A stretch of 64,000 nt of DNA from NCBI RefSeq assembly GCF_900156535.1, contig NZ_FTNV01000002.1, forward strand, positions 496,001-560,000, given 5' to 3'. Below the pieces are notes generated by a model. That model ran no database searches. It saw only the letters and a list, made by a program, of their open reading frames with translations, and had not been told where the DNA came from. Source of the DNA: Roseovarius nanhaiticus (GTDB lineage Bacteria > Pseudomonadota > Alphaproteobacteria > Rhodobacterales > Rhodobacteraceae). Shown here piece by piece: positions 36,367 to 45,247 of the stretch. A program made the translations under genes and the position numbers. How positions within the stretch are numbered: the first letter of the stretch is position 1; every line of letters starts with the position of its first letter.

Positions 36367-38547
36367 ATGGACCGCGCCGACATCGTGCATGAGAATTTCC
36401 GCATGCGCGCAGCATCGGGCGATCTGCCCGGGGGCGCAGATCCGGTGGCCTCGCTCGGCGCGCAGGACGCCATTCGGCTCTTTCGCGCGCAATGCCTCAG
36501 CCGGGCGCTCGACCGTACCAGCCGGGCGATGCAGAAGGCCGGCCAAGGCTTTTACACCATCGGCTCCTCGGGGCACGAAGGGATGGCGGCGGTCGCTCAC
36601 GCTTTGCGCCCCGACGATATAGCGTTCCTCCACTATCGCGACGCCGCGTTCCAGATCGCCCGCGCCGATCAGGTGCCGGGCCAGTCGATCCTCTGGGACA
36701 TGCTGCTCAGCTTCGCCTGCTCGTCCGAGGATCCGGTATCGGGCGGGCGGCACAAGGTGCTGGGCTCGAAGGCGCTGATGATCCCGCCGCAGACCTCGAC
36801 CATCGCGTCGCATCTGCCCAAGGCGGTCGGCGCGGCCTATGGCATTGGCCTTGCACGTCGCCGCCCGCCCGAGCATCGCGTTCTGCCCGAAGACGCGATT
36901 GCGGTGGCGACATTCGGGGATGCGTCGCTCAACCATTCGACGGCGCAGGGCGCGATCAACACCGCGGGCTGGACCAGCGTGCAATCAGTGCCCCTGCCCC
37001 TTCTGCTGGTCTGCGAGGATAACGGCATAGGCATTTCCACGCCCACGCCCAAAGGCTGGGTTGCGGCCAGCATGCGGCACCGCCCTGGCATCAGGTATTT
37101 CTCGGCCAATGCGCTGGATATCTACGAAACGGCCCAGGTCGCCGCCGAGGCCGCCCGTTATGTGCGCTGTCACCGCAAGCCCGCGTTTCTGCACCTCACG
37201 ATGGTGCGCCTTTATGGCCATGCGGGGGCCGACTTGCCCACCACCTACATGCCCGCCGCGCAGGTCGAGGCCGAGGAGGCAAACGATCCGCTGCTGCATT
37301 CCGTGCGCCTCTTGGACGCAGCCGGCGCGATGGGGCGCGCGGACGCGCTGGCGATCTATGACGAGACCTGCGCGCGCGTGTCCCGCGTGGCCGAGGAGGT
37401 CGTCACGCGCCCGCATCTGAAAACGGCCAAGGATGTGATGGCCAGCATCATCCCGCCCCGCCGCCTCTGCGCGCCCTCGAACGGGCCGAGCGAAGAGGCG
37501 CGGCAGGCCGCCTTCGGCAGTGATCTGAAACAGATGGAGCAGCCCCAGCCGATGAGCCGCCTCATCAACTGGGCGCTGACCGATCTGATGGCCACCCATG
37601 GCGAATTGGCCCTGATGGGCGAGGATGTGGGCCGCAAGGGGGGCGTCTATGGCGTCACCCAGCGGCTGCAGCAACGCTTCGGCACCGACCGCGTGATCGA
37701 CACTATCCTCGACGAGCAAAGCATCCTCGGCCTCGCCATCGGCATGGCACATAATGGCTTTGTTCCGATCCCCGAGATCCAGTTTCTCGCCTATCTGCAC
37801 AATGCCGAAGATCAGCTGAGGGGAGAGGCCGCGACGCTGCCCTTCTTCTCCCAAGGGCAATTCACCAACCCGATGGTGCTGCGCATCGCCGGGCTGGGCT
37901 ATCAAAAGGGGTTTGGCGGGCATTTCCACAACGACAACTCGCTCGCCGTGCTGCGCGATATTCCGGGCCTGATCGTCGCCTGCCCCTCGACCGGGCCGGA
38001 CGCGGCCAAAATGCTGCGCGAATGCGTGCGCCTTGCCCGCGAGGAACAGCGCGTCGTCGTCTTTGTCGAGCCCATCGCGCTCTACCCGATGCGCGATCTG
38101 TTTGAGGCCGGCGATAACGCTTGGATCGGCACCTACCCCGCGCCGGACGAGCGGATCCGGCTGGGCGAGGTCGGCGTGCATGGGCAGGGGCGCGATCTGG
38201 CCATCCTGACCTACGGCAACGGGCATTATCTGTCGCGGCAGGCGCAAAAGACGCTGGGCGCGCAGGGCATCGACGCGCGCGTGATCGACATGCGCTGGAT
38301 CGCGCCCCTGCCCGAAAAGGCGCTGCTCGATGCGGTGCGCGGCTGCGGGTCCGTCCTCGTCGTCGATGAATGTCGCCGGACCGGCGGACAGGCCGAGGCG
38401 CTGATGGCGCTTATAGTCGAGCGCGCGGAACTGCCCGTGACGCGCCTCACTGCCGAGGACAGCTTCATCGCCACCGGCTTGGCCTATGCCGCCACCATGC
38501 CGTCGGTGGACAGCATCGTCGCCGCAGCAAAGGAGGCCTGCGAATGA
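36367..38547 (+). CDS. Fused alpha-beta 2-oxoacid dehydrogenase E1
   Basis: 726 residues from the ATG at 36367 with AGGAGG upstream. The alpha half (about 1-385) carries the thiamine diphosphate motif (ATFGDASLNHSTAQGAINTAG ... N, near 182-210); the beta half (about 396-726) begins MSRLINWALTDLMATHGELA and has LMGEDVGRKGGVYGVTQRL and the usual C-terminal FIATGLAYAATMPS. Natural fusions of branched-chain-type E1 subunits exist. It would decarboxylate a 2-oxoacid and acylate a lipoyl partner. No E2 or E3 gene is nearby. The stop overlaps the next gene by 4 bases (ATGA). Confidence 0.88.
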   Translation: MDRADIVHENFRMRAASGDLPGGADPVASLGAQDAIRLFRAQCLSRALDRTSRAMQKAGQGFYTIGSSGHEGMAAVAHALRPDDIAFLHYRDAAFQIARADQVPGQSILWDMLLSFACSSEDPVSGGRHKVLGSKALMIPPQTSTIASHLPKAVGAAYGIGLARRRPPEHRVLPEDAIAVATFGDASLNHSTAQGAINTAGWTSVQSVPLPLLLVCEDNGIGISTPTPKGWVAASMRHRPGIRYFSANALDIYETAQVAAEAARYVRCHRKPAFLHLTMVRLYGHAGADLPTTYMPAAQVEAEEANDPLLHSVRLLDAAGAMGRADALAIYDETCARVSRVAEEVVTRPHLKTAKDVMASIIPPRRLCAPSNGPSEEARQAAFGSDLKQMEQPQPMSRLINWALTDLMATHGELALMGEDVGRKGGVYGVTQRLQQRFGTDRVIDTILDEQSILGLAIGMAHNGFVPIPEIQFLAYLHNAEDQLRGEAATLPFFSQGQFTNPMVLRIAGLGYQKGFGGHFHNDNSLAVLRDIPGLIVACPSTGPDAAKMLRECVRLAREEQRVVVFVEPIALYPMRDLFEAGDNAWIGTYPAPDERIRLGEVGVHGQGRDLAILTYGNGHYLSRQAQKTLGAQGIDARVIDMRWIAPLPEKALLDAVRGCGSVLVVDECRRTGGQAEALMALIVERAELPVTRLTAEDSFIATGLAYAATMPSVDSIVAAAKEACE

Positions 38548-39572
38548 GCTGCCGCGCCGTCCTCATCTGCCCCGGCCGGGGCACCTATAACAAGAGTGAG
38601 CTGGGCTATCTCGCGCGACATCACGCGGGCGCGCCGCTGCTCGGTGCCTTCGACGACATGCGCCGCGGTGCGGGTCAGGCGCCGCTGACCGAACTCGACA
38701 GCGCATCGCGCTTCGATCCCCAGACGCATGTCACCGGCGACAATGCCTCGCCACTGATCTACGCCTGCGCACTTCTCGACCGGCAGGCGCTGGCCGAGGA
38801 TATCGAACTGGTGGCCGTCACCGGAAATTCGCTGGGCTGGTACAGCGCGCTCGCCGCTGCCGGGGCCGTCACGCCCAAGGGCGGTTTCGAGATCGTGGGC
38901 ACGATGGGCCGCCTCATGCATGAGCGGGGGGCGGGCGGACAGATCGTCTATCCCTGCACCGGCCCCGACTGGCGCCCCGATCCGGCGCGCCGCGCGGGCC
39001 TGATGCGCATCTTGCAAGAGATCGACGGGCAGGACGGCATCCTGCGCCTCTCGATCGACCTTGGCGGTATGCTGGTGCTGGCGGGCGACGATGCGGGCCT
39101 TGCCGTCTTCACCGAAGCCGTGCCGCAGATCGACGGCCGCTTTCCGATGCGCCTGCCCCATCACGCGGCGTTCCACACCGATCTGATGGCGCCTATTGCC
39201 GAAGCCGGGCGCGCCGCCCTACCCCGCTCGCTCTTTCGCCAGCCAAGCCTGCCGATGATCGACGGGCGCGGCGCCATCTGGTGGCCGGGCGGCACGGATC
39301 TTGCCGCACTCCACGCCTACACGCTGGGCGCGCAAGTCACGCAAACCTACGATTTCGCCCGCGCCGTTCGCCACGCGGCGCGCGAATTCGCGCCGGATAT
39401 GTTTATCATCGCCGGACCCGGCACCACGCTGGGCGGATCGGTGGCGCAATCGCTGATCACCTGCGACTGGCGAGGGCTGGACGGCAAGGCGAGCTTTCAG
39501 GACCGGCAGGAGGAGGCGCCGCTGCTGGTCTCGATGGGCGATCCCGCGCAGCGCGAGATCGCCGCAGGCTAG
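38544..39572 (+). CDS. FabD-like acyltransferase with altered substrate-binding Arg
   Basis: 342 residues, coupled to the E1 gene by an ATGA overlap, with AGGAGG at 38531-38536. It aligns with malonyl-CoA:ACP transacylase: nucleophile S96 in GNSLGWYSAL, catalytic H211 in HHAAFHTDLM, and a GxGT-type C-terminal AGPGTTLGG. The FabD Arg that binds the malonyl carboxylate (in x-R-G-x-x-M) aligns with M121 in TMGRLM. This suggests that the acyl group is not malonyl. Together with E1 it may transfer an acyl group formed by 2-oxoacid decarboxylation (inference). The stop is 6 bases from the convergent caiD stop. Confidence 0.75.
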   Translation: MSCRAVLICPGRGTYNKSELGYLARHHAGAPLLGAFDDMRRGAGQAPLTELDSASRFDPQTHVTGDNASPLIYACALLDRQALAEDIELVAVTGNSLGWYSALAAAGAVTPKGGFEIVGTMGRLMHERGAGGQIVYPCTGPDWRPDPARRAGLMRILQEIDGQDGILRLSIDLGGMLVLAGDDAGLAVFTEAVPQIDGRFPMRLPHHAAFHTDLMAPIAEAGRAALPRSLFRQPSLPMIDGRGAIWWPGGTDLAALHAYTLGAQVTQTYDFARAVRHAAREFAPDMFIIAGPGTTLGGSVAQSLITCDWRGLDGKASFQDRQEEAPLLVSMGDPAQREIAAG

Positions 39573-39578
39573 GCCCGC

Positions 39579-40364
39579 CTAGCGCCCCTTCCAGACCGGA
39601 TCACGCTTTTCGGCGAAGGCGCGCGCACCTTCAAGCTGGTCCTCCGAGGAATAAAGACGGTCCACCGTGGGATATTGTCGCCGCGCGATCTTGTTCATCA
39701 CGGTTTGAAAATCGCTACCTTCAGCGTCGCGCACGATTTCCTTCAGCGCCGCATAAACCAAGGGCGGGCCACCCGCCAACTTGTCGGCCAGCGCGCGCGC
39801 CTCGGCCATGAGCGTATCGGCCGAATGAACGTGATTTATCATACCCCAGCGTGCCGCCTCCTCGGCGTCGATCCAACGGCCTGTCAGCAGCATCTCCATC
39901 GCGATATGATAGGGGATGCGCTTGGGCAGCTTGACGCTGGCCGCGTCCGCGACCGTGCCGGAATTGATCTCGGGCAGGGCAAACTGCGCGTGATCGGCCG
40001 CCAGGATGATGTCCGCGCCCAGCGCCAGTTCCAGCCCGCCACCACAGCAGATACCGTTGACGGCGGCGATGATGGGCTTGTTCAGATCGCGCAGTTCCTG
40101 AATGCCGCCGAAACCGCCGACGCCATAATCACCATCGACCGCATCCCCATCCGCGGCCGCCTTCAGATCCCAGCCGGGGCAAAAGAACTTGTCGCCGCCG
40201 CCGGTGATGATGGCGACCCTCAGATTGTCGTCATCACGAAAGTCGCGAAACACCTCGCCCATGAGGCGGCTGGTCTTCAGGTCGATCGCGTTGGCCTTGG
40301 GCCGGTCCAGCGTCACCTCAAGGACATGGCCGCGGGTTTCTGTCTTGATCGGGCTGTCGGTCAT
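39579..40364 (-). CDS. caiD: Carnitinyl-CoA dehydratase / crotonobetainyl-CoA hydratase (CaiD-like)
   Basis: A 261-residue crotonase. It resembles CaiD closely: FFCPGWDLKAAADG, the loop GVGGFGGIQEL, oxyanion-hole NGICCGGGLELALGAD, catalytic Glu in FALPEINSG, and a C-terminus AFAEKRDPVWKGR that I recall as the same in E. coli CaiD. It hydrates crotonobetainyl-CoA to carnitinyl-CoA reversibly. The start overlaps the upstream CoA-ligase stop (ATGA). It is the last gene of the carnitine operon. Confidence 0.88.
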   Translation of the reverse strand: MTDSPIKTETRGHVLEVTLDRPKANAIDLKTSRLMGEVFRDFRDDDNLRVAIITGGGDKFFCPGWDLKAAADGDAVDGDYGVGGFGGIQELRDLNKPIIAAVNGICCGGGLELALGADIILAADHAQFALPEINSGTVADAASVKLPKRIPYHIAMEMLLTGRWIDAEEAARWGMINHVHSADTLMAEARALADKLAGGPPLVYAALKEIVRDAEGSDFQTVMNKIARRQYPTVDRLYSSEDQLEGARAFAEKRDPVWKGR

Positions 40365-42400
40365 ACGGTGTCTCCTGTTCTGATAAGCGCGTCCGCGACG
40401 ACGGCGCGCGTGGGGGTGCAGATCAGCGGATTGATCTCGACTTCCTGCACATGGGCGGCATTTTCGATGACATAACCCTGCACCGCGCGCACCGCAGCCA
40501 CAATCGCATCGCGCTGCGCCGCGGGCTGACCGCGATAGCCATCCAGCAGCGGCGCGATGCGCAGACTGTCCAGCGCGGCTGTGATATCGGCCTCGGAGGC
40601 GGGCAGGATAAGCGAGGCACTGTCCTGCATGATCTCGGTCAGCGTGCCGCCCGCCGCCAGCGTCAGGACAAAGCCATGCGCCGGATCGCGCACCACGCCA
40701 ACAAGCAACTCGGCCACGCCGCCCGTGATCATCTCCTCCAGCAGATAGGCGGGCGCGTTCATGCGGCCCGCCGCGGCGGTGATGGCCTCGGACGAGGCAA
40801 GGTTCAGGGCCACCGCGCCCGCCTCGGTCTTGTGGGCGAACCCTTCGCCCTTCAGCACGGCGGGCAGGGCCATGCGCGCGCTGGCGGCGACAAGATCCGC
40901 CGCCTCGACGCGCAGCGCCTGCGGCACATCCGCCCCAAATGCAGCCAGCGCTGCCTTGCTCTCGGCCTCGCTCAGAATGCGGGTATCGCCCTCATCCCCC
41001 GGCAGCAAAACGGGAGCATCCGGCGCGCTGTGGCGGCCCAACCCGGCGGCCGCCTCGATGGCGGTCAGCGCATCGTCGATTCCCGAAAGCGGAATCATCC
41101 CCGCCGCGATGATCCGCTCAGCCATGCGCTCGCTCAAGTTCTCGGGCAGGCTTGCCACGATGGCCAGCGGCTTGCCAGTGGAACGCACGGCGGCGCCCCC
41201 GGCGGCCAGGGTGCAATCCCAAGCGGCATCGCTGCACCTGTCGGTGCGTGGGTAATCGACGACAAGGCATCCGATCGCAACATCGCCCAAGAGCGCGGCA
41301 GTGAAAGCCTCGGTCATCCGGGGCACGTCATCCCAAATAAAAGTGTGATAATCCAATGGATTGGCCAATGCCACCATCGGGCCCAGCGCCGCGCGCAGCG
41401 CGCCCGTCTGTGCCCCGTTCAGCGGTGGATAGCTGATGCCCCGCCCTTCGGCGGCGTCCGCCATCAGGCTCGCCTCGCCGCCCGAGCAAGACATCGACAC
41501 GATACGTTCCGAGGCCAGCGGACCCGCCAGATGCAGAAGTTTCAACGTCTCGACCAGCGCCGGCAAGCTCGCCACCTGCGCCACGCCAAGCCGTGCAAGC
41601 AGCGCGCGTGCGCCCGCATCACTCCCCGCCAGAGACGCGGTGTGCGATACCGCCGCCGCCCGCGCTCGTTCGGATTTACCGGCCTTCAGCGCCACAATCG
41701 GCTTGCCCAATGTGCGGGCGCGCGCCGCCAGCGCCTCAAACGCGCGCAGATCGCCGATCCCCTCGATATGGAGGCCCAGCGCAGTGACGCGGCTATCTTC
41801 CAGAAGCGCCGCGCCGATCTCGGCCAACCCCGTCTGCGCCTGGTTCCCGGCGGTCGCGACATAAGCCAGCGGCAGTCCGCGCGCCTGCATGGTCAGGTTG
41901 ATCGCGATGTTGGAGCTTTGCGTGATGAGCGCCACGCCCCGCGCGCAGCGCTGCCCGCCGTGCTGGTCAGGCCAAAGAAGCGCGCCGTCGAGATAATTGA
42001 TGAAGCCGTAGCAGTTGGGGCCGATGATCGGCATGGCCCCCGCCGCGTCCAGCAGACGGTCCTGCATTGCACCGCCATCCCCTGTCTCGGCCTGCGCCTC
42101 GCGAAAGCCGCTGGCGAAACAGACCGCCCCGCCCGCCCCCATGGTGGCAAGGCTCTTGACCGTGTCGATGGTGGCGGAGCGGTTCACGCCGATGAACGTG
42201 GCATCCGGCGCTGCAGGCAATTCCTCGATCGACGCAAAGGCGGGCAGCCCGCCGAGTTCGGCGCGTTTCGGGTGAACCGGCCAGACCTCACCGGCAAAGC
42301 CCATGCGGCGGCACTGCTCGATCACCGACGCGCACCAGACGCCGCCGCCGACCACGGCAATGGAAGTGGGACGGATAAGACGGGAGAGGTCGCGCTTCAT
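40361..42400 (-). CDS. ADP-forming acyl-CoA synthetase (acetate-CoA ligase family)
   Basis: 679 residues from the ATG at 42400 with GGAGGGA upstream. Domains in order: CoA-binding Rossmann fold (about 5-130, IRPTSIAVVGGGVWCAS), succinyl-CoA synthetase-like domains (about 150-440) with the phospho-His motif AAAVSHTASLAGSD, and a C-terminal ATP-grasp domain (about 455-679; ALPAVLKGEGFAHKTEAGAV, VQEVEINPLI). The family converts carboxylate + CoA + ATP to acyl-CoA + ADP + Pi. Its place between caiD and an acyl-CoA dehydrogenase suggests activation of gamma-butyrobetaine, carnitine or crotonobetaine (inference). Confidence 0.85.
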   Translation of the reverse strand: MKRDLSRLIRPTSIAVVGGGVWCASVIEQCRRMGFAGEVWPVHPKRAELGGLPAFASIEELPAAPDATFIGVNRSATIDTVKSLATMGAGGAVCFASGFREAQAETGDGGAMQDRLLDAAGAMPIIGPNCYGFINYLDGALLWPDQHGGQRCARGVALITQSSNIAINLTMQARGLPLAYVATAGNQAQTGLAEIGAALLEDSRVTALGLHIEGIGDLRAFEALAARARTLGKPIVALKAGKSERARAAAVSHTASLAGSDAGARALLARLGVAQVASLPALVETLKLLHLAGPLASERIVSMSCSGGEASLMADAAEGRGISYPPLNGAQTGALRAALGPMVALANPLDYHTFIWDDVPRMTEAFTAALLGDVAIGCLVVDYPRTDRCSDAAWDCTLAAGGAAVRSTGKPLAIVASLPENLSERMAERIIAAGMIPLSGIDDALTAIEAAAGLGRHSAPDAPVLLPGDEGDTRILSEAESKAALAAFGADVPQALRVEAADLVAASARMALPAVLKGEGFAHKTEAGAVALNLASSEAITAAAGRMNAPAYLLEEMITGGVAELLVGVVRDPAHGFVLTLAAGGTLTEIMQDSASLILPASEADITAALDSLRIAPLLDGYRGQPAAQRDAIVAAVRAVQGYVIENAAHVQEVEINPLICTPTRAVVADALIRTGDTV

Positions 42401-42428
42401 GTCGGCTGTCCCTCCGACAACGATTTTT

Positions 42429-42462
42429 GCCTCCGGCGGGGATATTTTTCGCAAGAAGAAAG
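42429..42462 (+). repeat. Intergenic repeat element, copy 1
   Basis: A 34-base sequence in the 247-base gap between the CoA ligase and the acyl-CoA dehydrogenase, with core CCTCCGGCGGGGATATTT and an A-rich AAGAAGAAAG end. It matches copy 2 (42589-42622, inverted) at 28 of 34 positions. I recall similar GGCGGGGATATTTTT sequences between genes in other Rhodobacteraceae, so it may be a dispersed element. Confidence 0.6.
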
Positions 42463-42588
42463 CAGGGCGTAACGCATGATTAACCATTCCTGGCCAGAGT
42501 GGGATCACGGTACAGGCGGGGACGCCGATGACCGTGCAAGGAGAAAGGGTTCAGCCTTTTCGAGGGGGGCGCCGGACAGGCCCCTCCT

Positions 42589-42622
42589 CTTTCTTTTTGC
42601 TCCAAATATCCTCGCCGAAGGC
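42589..42622 (-). repeat. Intergenic repeat element, copy 2 (inverted)
   Basis: Reverse complement reads GCCTTCGGCGAGGATATTT... ending AAAAAGAAAG, 28 of 34 positions identical to copy 1. It lies inside a larger hairpin whose arms are TGCTCCAA (42599 region) and TTGGAGCA (42632 region). The T-tract is on the wrong side for terminating the acyl-CoA dehydrogenase transcript. Confidence 0.6.
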
Positions 42623-42647
42623 GAAATCCTTTTGGAGCATCACCGGA

Positions 42648-43808
42648 TCACGCGCCCAGCGGGCGCAAAAGATCGCGACTGATGATATGGCGCTGAATCT
42701 CACTGGTCCCGTCCCAGATCCGCTCGACCCGCGCGTCGCGCCAGAACCGCTCGATCGGGAAGTCGTCCATAAGGCCCATACCGCCATAAATCTGCAGCGT
42801 CGCGTCGGTGACACGGGCCAGCATTTCGCTGGCATAGAGCTTGGCCGACGCGATCTCGCGGTTGGCGGGCAGACCCTGGTCCAGCCGCCAGGCGGAGGCG
42901 AGGGTCAGCCAGTCCGCGGCGTCGATCTCGGTGATCATGTCGGCGATCTGGAAGCTGACGCCCTGGTTCTTGCCGATGGGCTGGCCGAACTGCTTGCGCT
43001 CGGCAGCGTAGTTCAGCGCGAGGTCAAAGCAGCGGCGCGCGCGGCCCACGGACATGGTGGCGACCGTGATGCGCGTGGCATAGAGCCACTCGTTCATCAC
43101 CTCGAAGCCGCCATCCACCTCGCCCAGCACCTGCGCGTCCGGCAGGCGGCAGTCATCGAACTCGAGGATCATGTTCTTGTAGCCGCGATGGCTGACCGAT
43201 TTGTAGCCATCGCGGATGGTGAAGCCCGGCGTGCCGCGATCGACGAGGAAGGTCGTGATGCGTTTTTTCGGCCCTTTGGGCGTGTCATCCTCGCCCGTCG
43301 CGATGAAGACGATGATAAAATCGGCATGGTCCGCGCCCGAGATGAAATGCTTGGTCCCGTTGATGACCCAGTCGCCGCCGTCGCGCTTGGCCGTGCATTT
43401 CATGCCGCGCACGTCCGATCCGGCGCCCGGCTCGGTCATGGCGAGCGCATCCATCCGCTCGCCGCGCACCGCCGGAAGCAGGTAGCGCTCTCGCTGCTCA
43501 TCGTTACAGGCCATCAGGATGTTCTGGGGCCGGCCAAAGAAATGCGTGAGCGCCATGGAGCCGCGGCCCAGCTCGCGCTCGACCAGCGCGAATTCGAGGT
43601 GATTGAGGCCCGCGCCGCCCACGTCCTCGGGGAAGTTGCAGGCGTAGAAGCCCAGATCCAGCGTCTTTTGCTTGATTTTCTCGGCCAGCGCGGGCGGCAC
43701 TTCGCCGTTGCGCTCGACCTCGGCCTCGTGGGGGTAGATCTCGTTCTCGACAAAGCTGCGCACGGTCGAGACGATCATTTCCTGTTCGTCAGTCAGTCCG
43801 AAATTCAT
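42648..43808 (-). CDS. Acyl-CoA dehydrogenase, probably gamma-butyrobetainyl-CoA/crotonobetainyl-CoA type
   Basis: A 386-residue FAD acyl-CoA dehydrogenase with three-domain layout. FAD and substrate motifs: ALAMTEPGAGSDVRGM, WVINGTKHFISGADHADFIIVF, RKQFGQPIGKNQGVSFQIADM, and a C-terminal YGGMGLMDDFPIERFWRDARVERIWDGTSEIQ that ends as usual for the family. In this operon the likely substrate is gamma-butyrobetainyl-CoA, oxidised to crotonobetainyl-CoA (inference from context). Its start overlaps the stop of the carnitine dehydrogenase gene by 4 bases. Confidence 0.87.
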   Translation of the reverse strand: MNFGLTDEQEMIVSTVRSFVENEIYPHEAEVERNGEVPPALAEKIKQKTLDLGFYACNFPEDVGGAGLNHLEFALVERELGRGSMALTHFFGRPQNILMACNDEQRERYLLPAVRGERMDALAMTEPGAGSDVRGMKCTAKRDGGDWVINGTKHFISGADHADFIIVFIATGEDDTPKGPKKRITTFLVDRGTPGFTIRDGYKSVSHRGYKNMILEFDDCRLPDAQVLGEVDGGFEVMNEWLYATRITVATMSVGRARRCFDLALNYAAERKQFGQPIGKNQGVSFQIADMITEIDAADWLTLASAWRLDQGLPANREIASAKLYASEMLARVTDATLQIYGGMGLMDDFPIERFWRDARVERIWDGTSEIQRHIISRDLLRPLGA

Positions 43809-45226
43809 GTGTCTGCTCCTTGATGTGCGGCGGCCAGCGCCTCGACGCGGGCGGCGACGTCCGGCGAGGGCTCGCAGGTGCGGCGGGTCTCCAGGCTGAC
43901 ATGCAGCATGAACTGGTCGCAGGTCGCCATGACCTCGCCATCCGAGGCGCGGCGCATTTCGTGCAGGCAGCGCAGTTTCTTACCCTTGCCCTCGGTGACG
44001 CGGCTATGGACCTCGACCGCTTCGCCCGCATGTGTCTCGGCCAGGTATTTCGTCGTCGTCTCGACGGTGAAATAGCTCATCCCGCCCGCGATATAGGCGT
44101 CATCGGCGCCGACATAGGCCATCACCTCTTCGGAGGCGTCCGAGAAGATCTGGCCATAGCGCCCTTCGTTCATGTGCCCGTTCACATCGGTCCAGTCGAC
44201 GGGGATCGTGCGCCGCAGGCTGAGCATGGGCACGCCCGCCTCGAGTGTGGGGCGCATCGTCTTTTCATGCTCGTTCAGCAGCCGCCCCGAGGCGTTGCCC
44301 TGCTGTTTCAGCGCGCGCATCATGGCGATGAGATTGCCGTCGCGCTTGCGCTCGAGCTGCCGAATGGTGAGATGACCCGACTGCGCGTCGGACTGGTCGG
44401 CGATCATCTGCGCCAGCTCATCGGTCAGCTCGGGGACGTCCATCAGCTTGGTCCAGGGCCATTTGAGGCAAGGACCAAATTGGTCGATGAAATGCTTCAT
44501 CCCCGCCTCGCCGCCCGCGACGCGGTAGGTCTCGAACAGGCCCATCTGCGCCCAGCGGATGCCGAAGCCATAGCGGATCGCGTTGTCGATCTCCTCGGTC
44601 GTGGCGATGCCGTCCTTGACCAGCCACAGCGCCTCGCGCCAGACGGCCTCGAGGAAACGGTCGGCGATATGCGCGTCGATCTCCTTGCGCACGCGCAGGG
44701 GATAGAGGCCGACAGCTGTGAGCATTTCGGCGGCGCGGTCGACGGTGGCGGTGTCGCTTGCGTCCGTCGCAACCACTTCGATCAGGGGCAGGAGGTAGAC
44801 AGGGTTGAACGGGTGGCAGACCATGATCTGGCCAAGGCGTGCGGCACCCTCCTGCAACTCGCTGGGCTTGTAGCCGCTGGTCGAGGAGCCGATGATCGCC
44901 GCCGCGTCGCAGGCGCCTTGGATCTCGGCATAGACCTTGTGCTTGATGTCGAGCCGCTCGGGCACGCTTTCCTGGATCCAGTCGGCGCCAGCGACCGTCT
45001 CGGCCACAGTCTCGTGGAAGGTGAGCGCGCCCTCCGCGGGCATGGCGTAGTCATAGAGCATCGGCAGTGCGTGGCGCGCATTGTCCAGCACCTCGCCGAT
45101 CTTGCGCTGTGCCTCGGGGTCGGGATCGAAGATGCGCACGTCCCAGCCATTGAGCAGGAAGCGCGCGGCCCATCCGCCGCCGATCACGCCGCCGCCGATG
45201 ATGGCGGCTGTCATTTTCTTGGTCAT
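43805..45226 (-). CDS. lcdH: L-carnitine 3-dehydrogenase fused to a hotdog thioesterase
   Basis: 473 residues. The N-terminal domain (about 1-320) is a 3-hydroxyacyl-CoA-dehydrogenase-like NAD enzyme: GGGVIGGGW (11-19), SSTSGYKPSEL, and HPFNPVYLLPLIEVV, which is diagnostic for L-carnitine dehydrogenase. The C-terminal domain (about 335-465) is a 4HBT hotdog thioesterase (IPVDWTDVNGHMNEGRYGQIFSDAS). In the known pathway these activities make 3-dehydrocarnitine and hydrolyse betainyl-CoA, with the BKACE enzyme acting between them. The gene is 21 bases after the SDR gene and overlaps the acyl-CoA dehydrogenase gene by 4 bases. Confidence 0.93.
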   Translation of the reverse strand: MTKKMTAAIIGGGVIGGGWAARFLLNGWDVRIFDPDPEAQRKIGEVLDNARHALPMLYDYAMPAEGALTFHETVAETVAGADWIQESVPERLDIKHKVYAEIQGACDAAAIIGSSTSGYKPSELQEGAARLGQIMVCHPFNPVYLLPLIEVVATDASDTATVDRAAEMLTAVGLYPLRVRKEIDAHIADRFLEAVWREALWLVKDGIATTEEIDNAIRYGFGIRWAQMGLFETYRVAGGEAGMKHFIDQFGPCLKWPWTKLMDVPELTDELAQMIADQSDAQSGHLTIRQLERKRDGNLIAMMRALKQQGNASGRLLNEHEKTMRPTLEAGVPMLSLRRTIPVDWTDVNGHMNEGRYGQIFSDASEEVMAYVGADDAYIAGGMSYFTVETTTKYLAETHAGEAVEVHSRVTEGKGKKLRCLHEMRRASDGEVMATCDQFMLHVSLETRRTCEPSPDVAARVEALAAAHQGADT

Positions 45227-45247
45227 ATCGGGTCTCTTATCTGCCCA

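Noticed and set aside
40451..42472. 673-codon plus-strand open frame
   Set aside because: Antisense to the ADP-forming acyl-CoA synthetase. The product is rich in Arg, His and Gln, typical of shadow frames, and has no ribosome-binding site.
42598..42640. Terminator for the acyl-CoA dehydrogenase gene
   Set aside because: The hairpin is good but the T-tract lies on the upstream side for minus-strand transcription, where the tail reads AAAAAGAAA.
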